NCBI GenBank assembly: GCA_036346275.1
Contig: CM070720.1
Location: 8,595,278-8,659,277 of the forward strand
Direction: 5' to 3'
DNA length: 64,000 nucleotides
Source: Otatea glauca
Taxonomy: Eukaryota > Streptophyta > Magnoliopsida > Poales > Poaceae
Positions within the stretch are counted from its first letter, which is position 1. Every line of letters starts with the position of its first letter. The position numbers were made by a program, and so were the translations under genes. Positions 1 through 12,500 of the stretch are shown here, one piece after another. The notes beneath the pieces are model-generated. The model made no database searches. It had not been told where the DNA came from and worked only from the letters and a program-made list of their open reading frames with translations.

Positions 1-430
1 TCCACTTTTATATACAATGTTAGCTAATTCTTTTGGAGCACCTCTAACTTATTGTATAATTATTAAGAAATCATTTGGAGTTACTCAGTTATGTTATTTG
101 TATGTTTTTTTGGTTATGGTAATATTTTGATTTCTCTATGTGGTAGTAACCTTGCTCTATTCTACTATCTAAGTAGCATATCATGGTTGCCTGACTATAT
201 TGTCGATGTATGTTGTTATTGCTTAGTTGAGTTGTTAAATAGAAATGTGGTTGCTTAATGTCGTACCTAGTTCCTCTTTGATAATATTGCTCTTGTGATT
301 GTATCGTACTTGTTGTTGTGTTGATGTTTGCTCTGATTGCATAAAGGTCATGCCGGAATTTCTAGTATTTTCGGTATATTGGTAGTTTGATAGTGTTTCT
401 GGTGTAACATTCACAGGCTAGGGTATTACA
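1..430 (-). repeat. Probable end of an old gypsy LTR
   Basis: AT-rich sequence without a credible gene. It ends in GGGTATTACA at 421-430. A pyrimidine-rich tract follows at 431-443, which on the minus strand reads as a purine tract. This LTR-end plus polypurine-tract layout matches the other minus-strand gypsy elements here (GGGATGTTACA plus tract). The left end lies outside the window, so family and length cannot be fixed. Confidence 0.4.
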
Positions 431-834
431 CTCACTCCCCTTAAGGGCTGATGCCCTCGGCAGCATACCGTATACATGAAAGATACCCAAAACCACCCCT
501 CGATACACGGCCATGCTTCTAGTGCCAGCACCTATGCCATGCCATGTGCAAGCAATGTGGGACTAATCCCACCATCGCTCCACATGGGCCTTCAAATTAA
601 CAGGCTGGGGTATTATAACCTAATTGATCTTGCAATACAACGGATATCTGATCGACCCAATTTACCCATTGGCCGATGCAGTGTTAGAAGCTTGCCAATT
701 ACGCTCATAATTGGCATTCTGCGCCCCCCCCCCCCCGAGCATAAGCTCGGGTTGATAGGCGGATTGAGCTGATAGGAACTGACCAGATTGCTCATAACAT
801 ATGTTATTTTTCCTAGCAATCGGCTCTCGTACTG
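431..834. other. Unassigned old repeat sequence flanking E1
   Basis: No domain is recognisable in either strand's short open frames. The stretch contains a 13-nt poly-C run at 724-736 and a second copy of a CAGGCTGGGGTATTA-like string near 603-617 that resembles the LTR end at 413-430. This suggests a decayed gypsy remnant. It is interrupted by E1 at 834/835 and continues after 12836. Confidence 0.35.
830..834. repeat. Target-site duplication of E1, left copy
   Basis: TACTG lies immediately before the TG of the left LTR and is repeated exactly at 12837-12841 after the CA of the right LTR. Five base pairs is the usual Ty3/gypsy duplication length. Confidence 0.85.
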
Positions 835-3800
835 TGTCGAGACCCGAATATGCAAACCCGGACCTTCTGTGTATACTGCACTAGTCCAGGATCACACTAG
901 TGCACACAGGCTCAACATAGATGAATATCATAATCATACATCGCGAATACATTATGAAAGACATCATATATTAAATAAATCTAGTTGAATGACCTTATGG
1001 CCAACTTACATGACTATGCCTCGCAAGGCTGAACAACAAATTAAACTGCAGCATAATGAAAACTTAGATAACCCCTCAATATACCACAAGCAACTGACAA
1101 GGCTTGCGTCCTAAACATTCGTCTCTTCATGGTACTCCTCCTCCAGCATGGATACAGACTCCTCAACGGGTGATGTTGTTGTTGGCAAGGGTGAGTACTT
1201 AAGGCACTCAACAAGTTGTGCACATAATGCAATTTTATGTAACTATATGTAAGGCTTATTCCAAAGGTAGGCTATTATGGCTATTTTGCAGTAAGCAGCA
1301 TTTATGAACAAAAACAATAAATAGATTGTAAAGACTGTAAAACAAATAACAGTACTAGATAGATTCAGCATTTCTTAAGTAAACCAAGATTCCAAACCTA
1401 AGTCAAGTTTCAACCTTCCACATGGCAGTCTCGCCATCCCAACCAGATTTCCATTTAATTAAGCTAACCCTTAACTGTAATTCCCGAGCATTCCTCAATA
1501 CCGTGAGCACGGCTATTCGAATAGATTCACACTCTGCAGAGGTTATGCACTTTACCCACATGACATAATCGTCTCTTGGTGCAAGATCATTGACACACTT
1601 CCTTTGGTGTGTCGTAGAGAGATCATGACAAAACCTTTACAATGCTCTAGCTTAATCCAGTACAACCCGCTAAGGTTTCAACACTGGTGGGTCTGAAAAC
1701 CACAACCAGGGCCCCCTCTTGCGCCTTGTGAATTACTCCATAACTCGGGAACTCACACTACCATTGATAATACCAAAGCTAAGACATTGCAAATTAATCA
1801 GCTAGGCTGTCCCATGCCAGACATGTGGTTGCATGATTGACTCATGTCAAAGATTTGCAAGGTTAAGTCTTTAGGATGATCGAAGCAAGACTTCCACATA
1901 CCCTCTGCCCTTTGGGCCCACCATGGCATACTCGCCCCTTGTCACTTGCCCTAATCTAAGTGATTACCACCCCAGTTGATTACCAAGTACCACGTGCCAT
2001 TAACAACTCAGCATTGTTGCCTGACATGAATCGCCACAACAACTCAATCTCATCGTGTGATCTCACATGACACACAAGTTCACATCATTGTTCCACATTC
2101 CATTAGTCAACGTTAATTATCAATGATTCAAGTACATGTGATGACGTGGCATGGCTAAGCAACTATGACGTTCTAACCTTCCATGTTGATTTTAATACCA
2201 ACCAACTATAGTGAACCAATCTAGGGTGACAATAGATCATTGCATACAAATGACATGGTAGGGTATAGATCAATTTGGTATAATAGCTAAGTCCCAATTT
2301 AAATTGAAACATTTGTATACTTGAAATAATATGTAATAGGGTAAAACAATATAGCGATTTTGTAAACATGGGTTCAACATGATCAAAGAACAACTTTCCT
2401 TATAAAAGCCCTTATTCATGCTCTGGACCTTGGTCTTGAGTCGATGGATCTTCCTCCGATGCGTTGCACAATTCAACGCCTACGTGTAACGAGAGAGGAA
2501 GCCAAATAAATACCAAAATAGAGACCAAATGAACTCTAAAACTCAAATAAAATTCACCATTAAATAGATCTCAATTTTACAAATTTTTAGAAATTTGAAT
2601 CACCCAAATCTGAGTTAAAATGCAAAAGATATAGCCTTTTGAAGTTTGAATAAATCTGAAAATATAGAACGTCAGCACCGAAGGCTTTTCTAGTTGAAAT
2701 ATTTTCCAACGAAAAATCTGGATTATGACGTCAGCATGACGTCAATGTCGGCTCGGACCAATCAGATGCTCACACGTCTGCCCGGTCCATGTACTCTGTC
2801 CACGAATCGATGCTGGCCCACTATGAACCCGGTGCATGGCGCGTCGGTCCATGTGCCGACGCATGGCAGCACCCGATTAGCCGCTTTGACGGTGCGATCT
2901 GGGCCGCTCGTGAAGATCCAACGGTCCACGAGGATTACTATCCTACCGAGCTTACGTGGCTGGATCTGGAGCGTTGAGCAATGATCTGACGGTTCAAGAT
3001 GGAGATGATGTGGCTTACTGATACACACCTTACGTGGTGAAATCTGACGCGTTCAATCTCGAATATGACGGCCACGAATGATCGCGAGGCATGGACAGCG
3101 AGCTCGGTGGCGCGGTCACCAGGGTTGGGGACGAAGACCACTCGAGCGACAAGTTAGTGGCCCCCGACGACCAAACGATGGCGGCACGATTGTGTCTCAG
3201 TGAGGTGAACTCAAATCTTGGACCGACGCGGCGAAACACGTCTTGACGGCGACGGAAGCACGGTAAAATCAATGGCGGCGCGACAAAAACAACAACGAGC
3301 TTGCACGCGGCGATGGCGATGTATCTGGCGGTGATAAGCGAGGCTAACGATGCGGCGCAAAGTGGGGATCTCAACACGACGGTCGGTAGCTTTTATAGCA
3401 TCCCAGAGGGCGTGCGAACGGCTGACACAACAACGCGACGTATCGGGCATGGACTCCGGCGGCGGCTCGAAGATGAACTCCCGGCTCCGTCCGATCTTCA
3501 ATCAACGGACGAGATCTCCTGATGACGTGGCATAATCCGGCTCGGATACGAGATCTAATGACGGCGGTTAAATCTATTCCTTTTCTGATGCTCTTAATCC
3601 GAGCCGTCCAATGCAGATTCAACAGTCATCGTCTTAGGGTTTCCAGATCAACTCCACCGCCCGATCACGATCTTACGGTAGCGGGTGGTCGGCGCATGAT
3701 AGGGCACATGCACGATATCTGGTGAGGCCCAATCTTTATTCCTTGCATTTTCCCGGGTTTTCCTTTTAAAATAATTCTGATTATTTTCTTAATTAATTTT

Positions 3801-4056
3801 AGGCAATAATAATACCAGGAAAAATCCAAGAAAATTCTCAAAAATACTTTGAGACATTTTGAACTCAAATAAAATATTTTTGGCAAGACTTTGTATAAAC
3901 TCTATATATATTTAATTGGTTTTCACAAAAGGCCAATATACATATTCTGAAATTAATTCAAAAAAAAATCCAAAAAAATCCAATAAATTTCAAGAAAATC
4001 ACAAAAGGCACAAATGACATTAAAACAATATTAAAGGTAAATTTTGGGATGTTACA
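835..4056 (-). repeat. E1 3' LTR
   Basis: 3222-bp LTR with TG...CA ends. It aligns along its length with 9546-12836. Relative to that copy it lacks about 77 bp near 2669 (present at about 11380-11456) and has one extra TGACGTCA motif. Open frames inside it (for example 2762-3622) are GC-rich LTR sequence without domains. Confidence 0.9.
3390..3398 (-). promoter_or_regulatory. LTR TATA box
   Basis: On the minus strand this reads CTATAAAAG, about 660 bp inside the U3 end of the LTR. The same motif is found at the corresponding place in the E1 5' LTR and in the E5 LTR, so it is the likely core promoter of the family. Confidence 0.6.
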
Positions 4057-4070
4057 AACCTCCCTCCTTA
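4057..4070 (-). promoter_or_regulatory. E1 polypurine tract
   Basis: On the minus strand the sequence is AAGGAGGGAGGTT directly abutting the 3' LTR. It is the plus-strand DNA primer site of the element. Confidence 0.75.
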
Positions 4071-4100
4071 ACAGAATCTCGACCCCGAGATTCAGGGCTA

Positions 4101-5570
4101 ACTAGAGAATATGTTTGGGAATTTTGACTTCCGATCCTCTTCAAGCTCTCAAGTTACTTCATTCATGGAATGATTGCTCCACTGAACTCCGCAAAAGCGA
4201 ACGGACTTGTTGTTAATCTTGCGCTCCATCACATCCAAAATCTTGATCGGTTGCTCCTTGTAAGTCAAATCCTCTTGTAGTTCAATTGCTTCTAAGGGCA
4301 TCTGCTCCATTTTCACTCTGAGATATTTCTTAAGCTGAGGCACGTGAAACACGTCATGCACTCCTGCCAAAAACTGCGGCAATTCCAACTAATAAGCAAC
4401 CTCTCCTCGATGGCTCAAAATCTTGAATGGACCATCATATCTTGGCGCAAGCTTCCCTTTAGCGTGGAACCTTTTAACACCTTTAAGAACGGTAACTCTG
4501 AGATACACATAATCATTTGGCTCAAAACTCAAATCACAACGATGATTATTAGCGTAGCTCTTCTGTCTTGCTGCGCTACTTTCAACCTTTCTTGGATCAT
4601 TGCAACTTGCTCTCAGCTTCTTTGAGAATCTCAGGCCCAAATACCAAACGCTCTCCCGTCTCAATCCAATTCAACAGAGTACGACAGGCTCGATCATACC
4701 AAGTCTCAAGTGGTGACATTTGAAATCTAGCTTAATAACTGTTGTTACAGCTGAATTCTGCATACAACAAACACTTATCCTATTATGCAGCATAAGTTAA
4801 TGCACAAGCCCTCAGCATATCCTCAAAAATCTTGATTAACTCTTTTGGTCTGACCATCTGTTTGCGGATGATACACTGTTCTGAAATTCAGGCAAGTTCA
4901 CATTGCTTCATGAAACTTATTCTAAATTCTCGAGGTAAATGGGATACCTCTATCTGACACAACCTTCTTGGCACTCCATGCAAAAACACAATCTTTAACA
5001 TATATAGCTCTGCCAAGCGATCTTCCGAGTAGGTAGTCTCTACTGGAATGAAGTGAACAACCTTGGTCCACCGATCAACGATGACCCAAATGAAATTATA
5101 TCACTTCTGGGTTCTTGGCAATTCTCAACGCTATGGGTCTTATTACTGGATTGCCTCCTACTTTCACTTCGAAATTTGCAACGGCTATAGCAAATCAACA
5201 TATCTCTGGTGAACTGCCTTCACTCACTGACATACACCACTTATAACAGCATATTTAGCAACTTTACACTTGATCTTAGGCCACCAACCCTTTTCCATAG
5301 ATCTTGATACATTTCAGCACCTTCTGGATGAATCGAATACTCGGAATCCTGTGTTTCCTCAAGAATCAACTTCTTAAGCTCCTTTTTCGGTGCACAGATC
5401 GAAGCTTTAAACCACATGGTACTTTATTCACCCACAGTAAAATCCTCAACTAAGCCTTCATCTTTCTTTGACTTGATTCTGCTCATTTTCCCATCATCCT
5501 TCTAACCTTTTCTAACCTGATCCTCAAGTGTTGGCTTCACTCCCAAAGCAACTACAAATCCTTTTTGAAC
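4101..5570 (-). pseudogene. E1 integrase C-terminus and chromodomain, broken
   Basis: The 3' end of pol. Reading leftwards on the minus strand, 4664-4389 encodes the tail of integrase with the GPF-type module (APRYDGPFKIL). The next frame, 4388-4149, encodes a chromodomain-like region (FLAGVHDVFHVPQLKKYLRV, then a KILDVMERK stretch and VQWSNHS). Chromodomains of this class bind histone marks and direct integration to heterochromatin. An in-frame stop just after EVAY separates the two open frames. The upstream integrase core (4665-5570) is recognisable only as fragments interrupted by stops. It is non-functional. Confidence 0.75.
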
Positions 5571-5581
5571 AACTTCCAACT

Positions 5582-6900
5582 TCAACTTCTGAAACTCTTT
5601 GCACAATTCTGGTTGACCACCATTACTAGCATATTTGCATTGTGGCTCTTACGACTCAAAGCATCAGCTACCACATTAGCTTTTCCCAAAATGATAATAA
5701 GATTCCAACATTGTAATCCTTGATTAATTCCAACCATCTTCTTTGTCTCATATTGAGATCCGAATGAGTGAAGACATATTTCAAATTCTTGTGGTCCGAA
5801 CATACCTCACATCTATTTCTGATGAGATAATGACGCCATATTTTCAAAGCATGCACTATGGCAGCTAATTCCAAATCATGTGTCAGATAATTCTCCTCAT
5901 GCAACCTCAACTGCCTCGATGCATAAGCAATGACCTTGCCATTATGCATCACAGTATATATCAAAGCTGTTCTGCACATCTAGCAACACTAATACTGATG
6001 CTATCGTCAAACGCTTCTTCAATTCTAGAAAACTTTTTTCGCCTTCTGGCATCCATGCAAACTTCTTCTCCTTCTTCAACAACTGCGTAAGTGTTCTAGC
6101 AATCATTGAGAATCCTTCTATGAACCGACGGTAATATCCTGCCATTCCCAGAAAACTACGAATCTGAGTAACAGATTTCGGTTGCTTCCAATGCACATTG
6201 CTTCCACTTTGCTCCGATCAGTGGCAACTTCTTTAGCGGTAATCACATGGCAAGAAACTCCACTTGCTCCTTTCAGAGGTCACATTTAGCACAGAACTGT
6301 TGCTCTTGTGGCCTTTCCAAAACTTATCTCAACTGTTCTGCATACTCTTCTCCTGACTTGAAGTAAACAAATACATCCTCCAAATACACGATAACATCTT
6401 GACCTAACTTTCCATGAAACTTCGTTCATTATGCTCATAAAATATGCAGGAACACTGATCAACCCACGAGACAGGATCACACCTTGAACTCATAATGTCC
6501 ATATTGCGTAGAAAACTCTGACTTAAGAACATTCTCTGCACAAATCTTTAACTAATGATAACTTGATCGAAGATCCATCTTAGAGAAAACTCCAGCTCTT
6601 CTTAATTGATTAGACAAATCATTGATCCCAGCGACGAATACTTATTCTTTTAATCATCACTTCATTAAATGCTCTATGGTCGATACACATTCTTAAGCTC
6701 CCATCTTTCAACAGAACAGGCGCTCCCTTTGGTGACAAATTGGTTCTGGCGAAACATCTTTCTAGCAACTCTTCGAGCTACTCCTTCATCTCACCTAATT
6801 CATCTGTAGGTATTCGATAGAGTTTCTTCACTTTTGGTGCTGTACCAGGCACTAACTCAATAACAAACTTGATCTCTCGACCTGGTGGGATTCTCAGGAA
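5582..6900 (-). pseudogene. E1 reverse transcriptase and RNase H, broken
   Basis: RNase H/connection sequence is clear at 6196-5942 (FLGMAGYYRRFIEGFS, LTQLLKKEKKFAW) and 5979-5668 (VIAYASRQLRLHEENY, THDLELAAIVHALKIWRHYL). The RT lies at about 6900-6286. At about 6365-6400 the catalytic VFIDD-type motif reads VYLEDV, so the first aspartate of the pair is replaced by glutamate. The RT start (GAPVLLKDGSLRMCIDHR, about 6725-6672) is followed by frame changes. The protein is dead by several independent lesions. Confidence 0.75.
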
Positions 6901-7562
6901 ACACATCTGGATACTCTCTAACATCTAGCACATCTTCCAAGCTGACAACTTCTACACTATTGACCTTTAGCTGACCAACACGAACTGCAGTCATTTGAAA
7001 TTCCATTTTCTCTCCTTCAATGCTTTTAGCTGACACAACTCTTCAACCAAACTCCAAGACAACCTTATGTCCAGACGACTAATCTATTTCAGGAATAGCA
7101 TGTCTGGTCTGATATCCAATATCGTTCACTAGGAACTTTTCTCTAACAATAAGCAACTTAACTCCACCACATTCTAGGTTACATCAAGCAATACTGTACT
7201 TTCAGACAACGGCAATTCTTCTGCACTGACAAGCTTCAAGAACACCACAGAACTGACCATCATTGCGCATGCAACATCTCCAGGCGAAACATCAACACAG
7301 GTAAATACTCAAGGAAACATCTAACCCTTCATTTACTTTTAACGCCTTTATTCCAAAACTTCTCATACCAGCATCTCAACCGTCTTTACTCTATTTCTTT
7401 AAACAAGAAAATCTTTATAGAGAATTCATCACTAATCACTTTCCTTTACAAGTAGAGCTTGCACACGATAAAATCAATAATCTAAACTTCCTCGGTTGGC
7501 GTTGGCGCTGAAGTTTTGACTGGAACAGAATTGAGATTGACTTAAACTGGTGTGATCACTTT
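6901..7562 (-). pseudogene. E1 protease region, heavily decayed
   Basis: Only scattered pieces of the aspartic-protease region remain between gag and RT, including a PGREIKFVIELVPGTAP-like linker near 6880-6835. No intact D-S/T-G active site could be read. The assignment rests on position and on similarity to the better-preserved E3 copy at 21905-22510. Confidence 0.5.
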
Positions 7563-8770
7563 CTACTGAGGGCAATTATTGGCAAAATGCCCAGGCTTGT
7601 GGCAGGTATAGCAAAGTTTAAGGGGCAAGCTTCCTCCCTGAACATTGTTCACTGGGGTAGTGTCCTTGTTCAAACGCCTCCTCTTCGACTGATTCTCTGG
7701 GCAAATTTCTCTTGCGGTGTCACCACTCACTCTTGGTATTATGTACTTGACTGAGGTAACTTCCGGAATGACCGCATCTGCAGGAGACTCTAGATTCTTC
7801 CGCGGGCATTTCTTAACAACATGGCCTTCCTTGTGACAGTTGTAGCACACACGTGTTCGCTGTTGTGCAGCTACATGTACATTGTTGTCTTTTTGTTGCA
7901 TCAAAGCTGGTTGCTTCATAGGGCATTCTCTAGCCCAATGACCTTCTTCATCACACAGGAAACATGCTGTTGGTGCTTGCCAATAACTACTTTCTTGACA
8001 GGAGCCCACAAGATTAAGGTATTGTATCTTTAGCTCTTCGAGCGGCACTACTTTTGCAGCTGACATTCTGCCTCTTCTTGACAACTCTTGAGCAACTATG
8101 ACTTGAAGATTCTTTTGCTGATGCTGGGTTACAGCAGTAACTATTGGATACAAGGGACATTGAGCTGGGCAATGATCTTGACCTTCACAAAGGTAACATG
8201 TGATGCTACTCATAGGACACTCTCCAAGAGGATGGCTCCCTTCACAGCTGGAGCAATTGATCACATGCTTATCAACGGTATGTCCTATTTCTCCACAACG
8301 AATACACGCACGATCTTCTGACTTGTCTGGTTGATAGCACTTCAGAGAGCAACATTTAGATGTCGAACAAGGTGCAGAGATAGTATTCTGCTCCGTATTT
8401 ACCGTGACCATACTGTCTTCAGGTGAGGCAAAGAGATCACGAAAAGCAACAACAAATTCATTCCATGTGATATTCTGTGAGGCTTCATGAACAGCACAAT
8501 ATTTCTTCCACATTCAGCTGCAATTCCTTGTAACTGATAAGAAGCATACAGGACTTTCTCATCACCTTTACACTGAGCAATGAGAAGCTCCCTCTCAATG
8601 GTCTTGAGCCAATCATCCGCTTCCAAAGGTAACACATTTCCTGAAAACGTAGTTGGACGAGTCCTTATGAATTCTGATAACCTTGAGTAGGAATAGGAAT
8701 CATTGGTAGCAGCTTGGGACACTTTGTTGAGATTGGTTTGGTCAGTCATATTCCGCATTTGCTTCATCAT
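7563..8770 (-). pseudogene. E1 gag with an array of six CCHC zinc knuckles
   Basis: Two overlapping frames make one gag. 8770-8399 holds the N-terminal part (LSEFIRTRPTTFSG, ADDWLKTIERELLIAQ) and 8513-7563 (316 aa) holds the remainder, so a frameshift lies near 8510. The second frame starts inside the gag core (NYCAVHEASQ-like, WNEFVVAFRDLF). It then has four canonical CX2CX4HX4C knuckles at residues 106-119, 184-197, 223-236 and 301-314, and two variant knuckles at 70-87 and 87-99. Gag packages the element RNA and knuckles bind nucleic acid. One knuckle is typical for this clade, so the array is unusual. The last knuckle is followed at once by the stop. Confidence 0.85.
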
Positions 8771-9528
8771 GCATGCATCAACTGAGTCTGACCAGTCAAG
8801 AACTCTTTGAAACTCTACATATCCATCTGTACTGACGGTTGAAGAACTGATCCATTATTGAGATTCTCACTGGATTGATTTTCACTTCCACTGATTTTGT
8901 TATTACCACTAATCTGGTCCATCTGCTTGATTACTTTATAGGGTTAGGGAAGAGAGAAAGAAAAGCATAGGTAAGAAGCAGGAATCCTAAGACAAGGGAG
9001 ATAGGTTTAACCCAATAACTTAAACAAGCAATATTAATAACTTGGTATGGTTGCTTACGTAAGCCTAAGGGTTATGCAACACATACTGCACACTCAGCAA
9101 TCAAAGAAGAACCAATTCATCCTAAACACACTAAACTATTGTCTACATGGGCAACACTCCTATCCTAGCAGAAGCGACTCCCACACATGAGTCTCAACTA
9201 GCTACTCAAAACACTGGGTCTTCTAGCTTTGGAAACACTTCATCGATCCACTCTTCCTGAAGCTCGATGATACCTTCCTTCATGATCTTCAGGGTTGGCA
9301 GCAACACTCAATGCTTTCTCCTAAAGTATGATACATCGTTTTCTATTCAAGACAATTCAGATAAGATTTCAACTTGATCCAGCAAGGAAAAGAGAAAGAA
9401 ATTTTAGTAAGGGGAAAAGAATAGAAGAATGAGATAAGTCAAGAGTATATTATCTCTTCAGTTTAAATCTTTATTACAAAAATAAAGAGACGACCATACT
9501 ATCTAGGGCCAAGACCTACTGTCAGTAT
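8771..9528 (-). other. E1 untranslated leader
   Basis: Between PBS and gag. It has no coherent open frame and is AT-rich with short purine runs (8936-8960 and 9381-9430). This is the expected position of the packaging and dimerisation sequence, but no specific structure could be read. Confidence 0.6.
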
Positions 9529-9541
9529 GGCCCTGATACCA
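9529..9541 (-). promoter_or_regulatory. E1 primer binding site, initiator tRNA-Met
   Basis: On the minus strand it reads TGGTATCAGGGCC, four nucleotides from the 5' LTR. It matches the TGGTATCAGAGCC site (complement of the initiator tRNA-Met 3' end) with one mismatch. E3 retains the perfect form at the same four-nucleotide spacing. Confidence 0.85.
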
Positions 9542-9545
9542 CCTT

Positions 9546-12500
9546 TGTCAGGACCCGAATATGCAAATCCGGACCCTCTGTGTATAATGCACTAGTCCAG
9601 GATCACGCTAGTGCACATAGGCTCAACATAGATGAATATCATAATCATACAATGCGAATACATTATGAAAGACATCATATATTAAATAATACTAGTTGAA
9701 TGACCTTATGTCCAACTTACATCACTATGCCTCGCAAGGTTGAACAACAAATTAAACTGCAGCGGAATGAAAACATAGATAACCCCTCAGTATACCACAG
9801 GCAACTGACAAGGCTTGTGCCCAAAACATTCGTCTCTTCATGGTACTCCTCCTCCAGCATGGATACAGACTCCTCAACTGGGATGTTGTTGTTGGCAAGG
9901 GTGAGTACTTAAAGCACTCAACAAGTTGTGCACATAAAGTAATTTTATGTAACTATATGTAAGGCTTATTCCAAAGGTAGGCTATTATGGCTATTTTGTA
10001 GTAAGCAGCATTTATGAAAAAATACAATAAATAGATTGTAAAGACTGTAAAACAAATAACAATACTAGATAGATTCAGCATTTCTTAAGTAAACCAAGAT
10101 TCCAAACCTAAGTCAAGTTTCAACCTTCCACATGGCAGTCCCGCGATCCCAACCAGAATTCCATTTAATTAAGCTAAACCTTAACTGTAATTCCCGAGCA
10201 TTGCTCAATACCGCGAGCACGGCTAATTGAATAGATTCACACTCTGTAGAGGTTATGAACTTTACCCACATGACATAATCGTCTCTTGGTGCAAGATCAT
10301 TGACACACTTCCTTTGGTGTGTCGGAGAGAGATCATGACAAAGCCTTTACAATGCCCTGGCTTAACCCAGTATTACCTGCTAAGGTTTCAACACTGGTGG
10401 GTCTGAAAACCAAAACCAGGGCCCCCCTCTTGCGCCTTGTCAATTACTCCATAACTCGGTAACTCACACTACCATTGATAGTACCAAAGCTAAGACATTG
10501 CAAATTAATCAGCTAGGCTGTCCCACGCCAGACATGTGGTTGCATGACTGACTCTGGTCAAAGACTTGCAAGGTTAAGTCCTTAGGATGATCGAAGCAAG
10601 ACTTCCACATACCCTTTGCCCATTGGGCCCACCATGGCATACTCGCGCCTTGTCACTTGCCCCAATATAAGTGATTACCACCCCAGTTGATTACCAAGTA
10701 CCACGTGCCATCAACAACTCAACATCGTTGCGTGACATGACTCGCCACAACAACTCAATCTCATTGTGTGATCTCACTGACACACAAGTTCACATCATTG
10801 TTCCACATTCCATTTGTCAACGTTAATTATCAATGATTCAAGTACATGTAATGACGTGGCATGGCTAAGCAACAATGACGTTCTAACCTTCCATGTTGAT
10901 TTTAATACCAACCAACTATAGTGAACCAATCTATGGTGACAATAGATCATGGCATACAAATGACAAGGTAGGGTATAGATCAATTTGGTATAATAGCTAA
11001 GTCCCAATTTAAATTGAAACATTTGTATACTTGAAATAATATGCAATAGGGTAAAACAATATAGCAATTTTGTAAACCTGGGTTCAACATGATCAAAGCA
11101 CAACTTGCCTTATAAAAGCCCTTATTCATGCTCTGGACCTTGGTCTTGAGTCGTTGGATCTTCCTCCGATGCGTCGCACAATTCAACGCCTATGCGTAAC
11201 GAGAGAGGAAGCCAAATAAATACCAAAACAGAGACCAAATGAACTCTAAAATTCAAATAAAATTTATTATTAAATAGATCTCAATTTTACACATTTTTAG
11301 AAATTTGAATCACCCAAATCTGAGTTAAAATGCAAAAGATATGGCCTTTTGAAGTTTGAATAAATCTGAAAATACAGAAAATAGAAAATCCGAATTTCTC
11401 GAATTATTTTTATACTGAAAAACGGCATTTATGGTGTCAACACGACATCACGATTACGTCAGCACCGAAGGCTTTTCTGGTTGAAATATTTTCCAACTAA
11501 AAATCCGGATTATGACGTCAGCGTTAGCTCGGACCAATCAGATGCTAACACGTCTGCCCGGTCCATGGACTCGGTCCACGAATCAATGCTGGCCCACTGT
11601 GAACCCGGTGCATGGCGCCTTGGTCCACGTGCCGACGCATGGCAGCACCCGATTATCCGCTTTGACGGTGCGATCAGGGCCGCTCGTGAAGATCCAACGG
11701 TCCACGAGGATTACTATCCTACCGAGCTTTCGTGGCTGGATCTGGAGCGTTGAGCAATGATCTGAAGGTTCAAGATGGCGACGACGTGGCTTACCGATAC
11801 ACACCTTATGTGGCGAAATCTGACATGTTCAATCTGGAATCTGACGGCCACGAATGATCGCGAGGCATGGACAGCGAGCTCGGCGGCGCGGTCACCAGGG
11901 TTGGGGACTAAGACCACCCGAGTGACAAGTTAGTGGCCCCCGACGACCAAAAGATGGCGGCACAGATGCGTCTAAGTGAGGTGAACTCAAATCTGGGACC
12001 GACGCGGTGAAACATGGCTTGATGGCGACAGATGCACAGCAAAATCAATGGTGGCGGGACAAAAACAACGACGAGCTTGCACGTGGCGATGGCAATGTCT
12101 ATGGCAGTGATAAGCGAGGCTAACGATGCGGCGCAAAGCGGGGATCTCAACATGACGGTCAGCAGCTTTTATAGCGTCCCGGAAGGCATGCGAACGGCGA
12201 ACACAACGGCGCGACGTATCAGGCATGGACTCTGGCGGCGGCTCGAAGATGAACTCCCGGTGTCCGTCCGATCTTCAATCAAAAGACGAGATCTCCTGAT
12301 GATGTGGCACAATCCGGCTAGGAGACGAGATCTAACGGCGGCGGTTAAATCTTTTCCTTTTTTGATGCACCTAATCTGAGCCGTCCAATGCAGATCTAGT
12401 GGTCATCGTTCTTACGGTTTCCAGATCAATTCCACCGCCTGATCACGATCTAACAACGCAGGGTGATTGGGCCGCACGGCCGCACACATGAACAATATAC

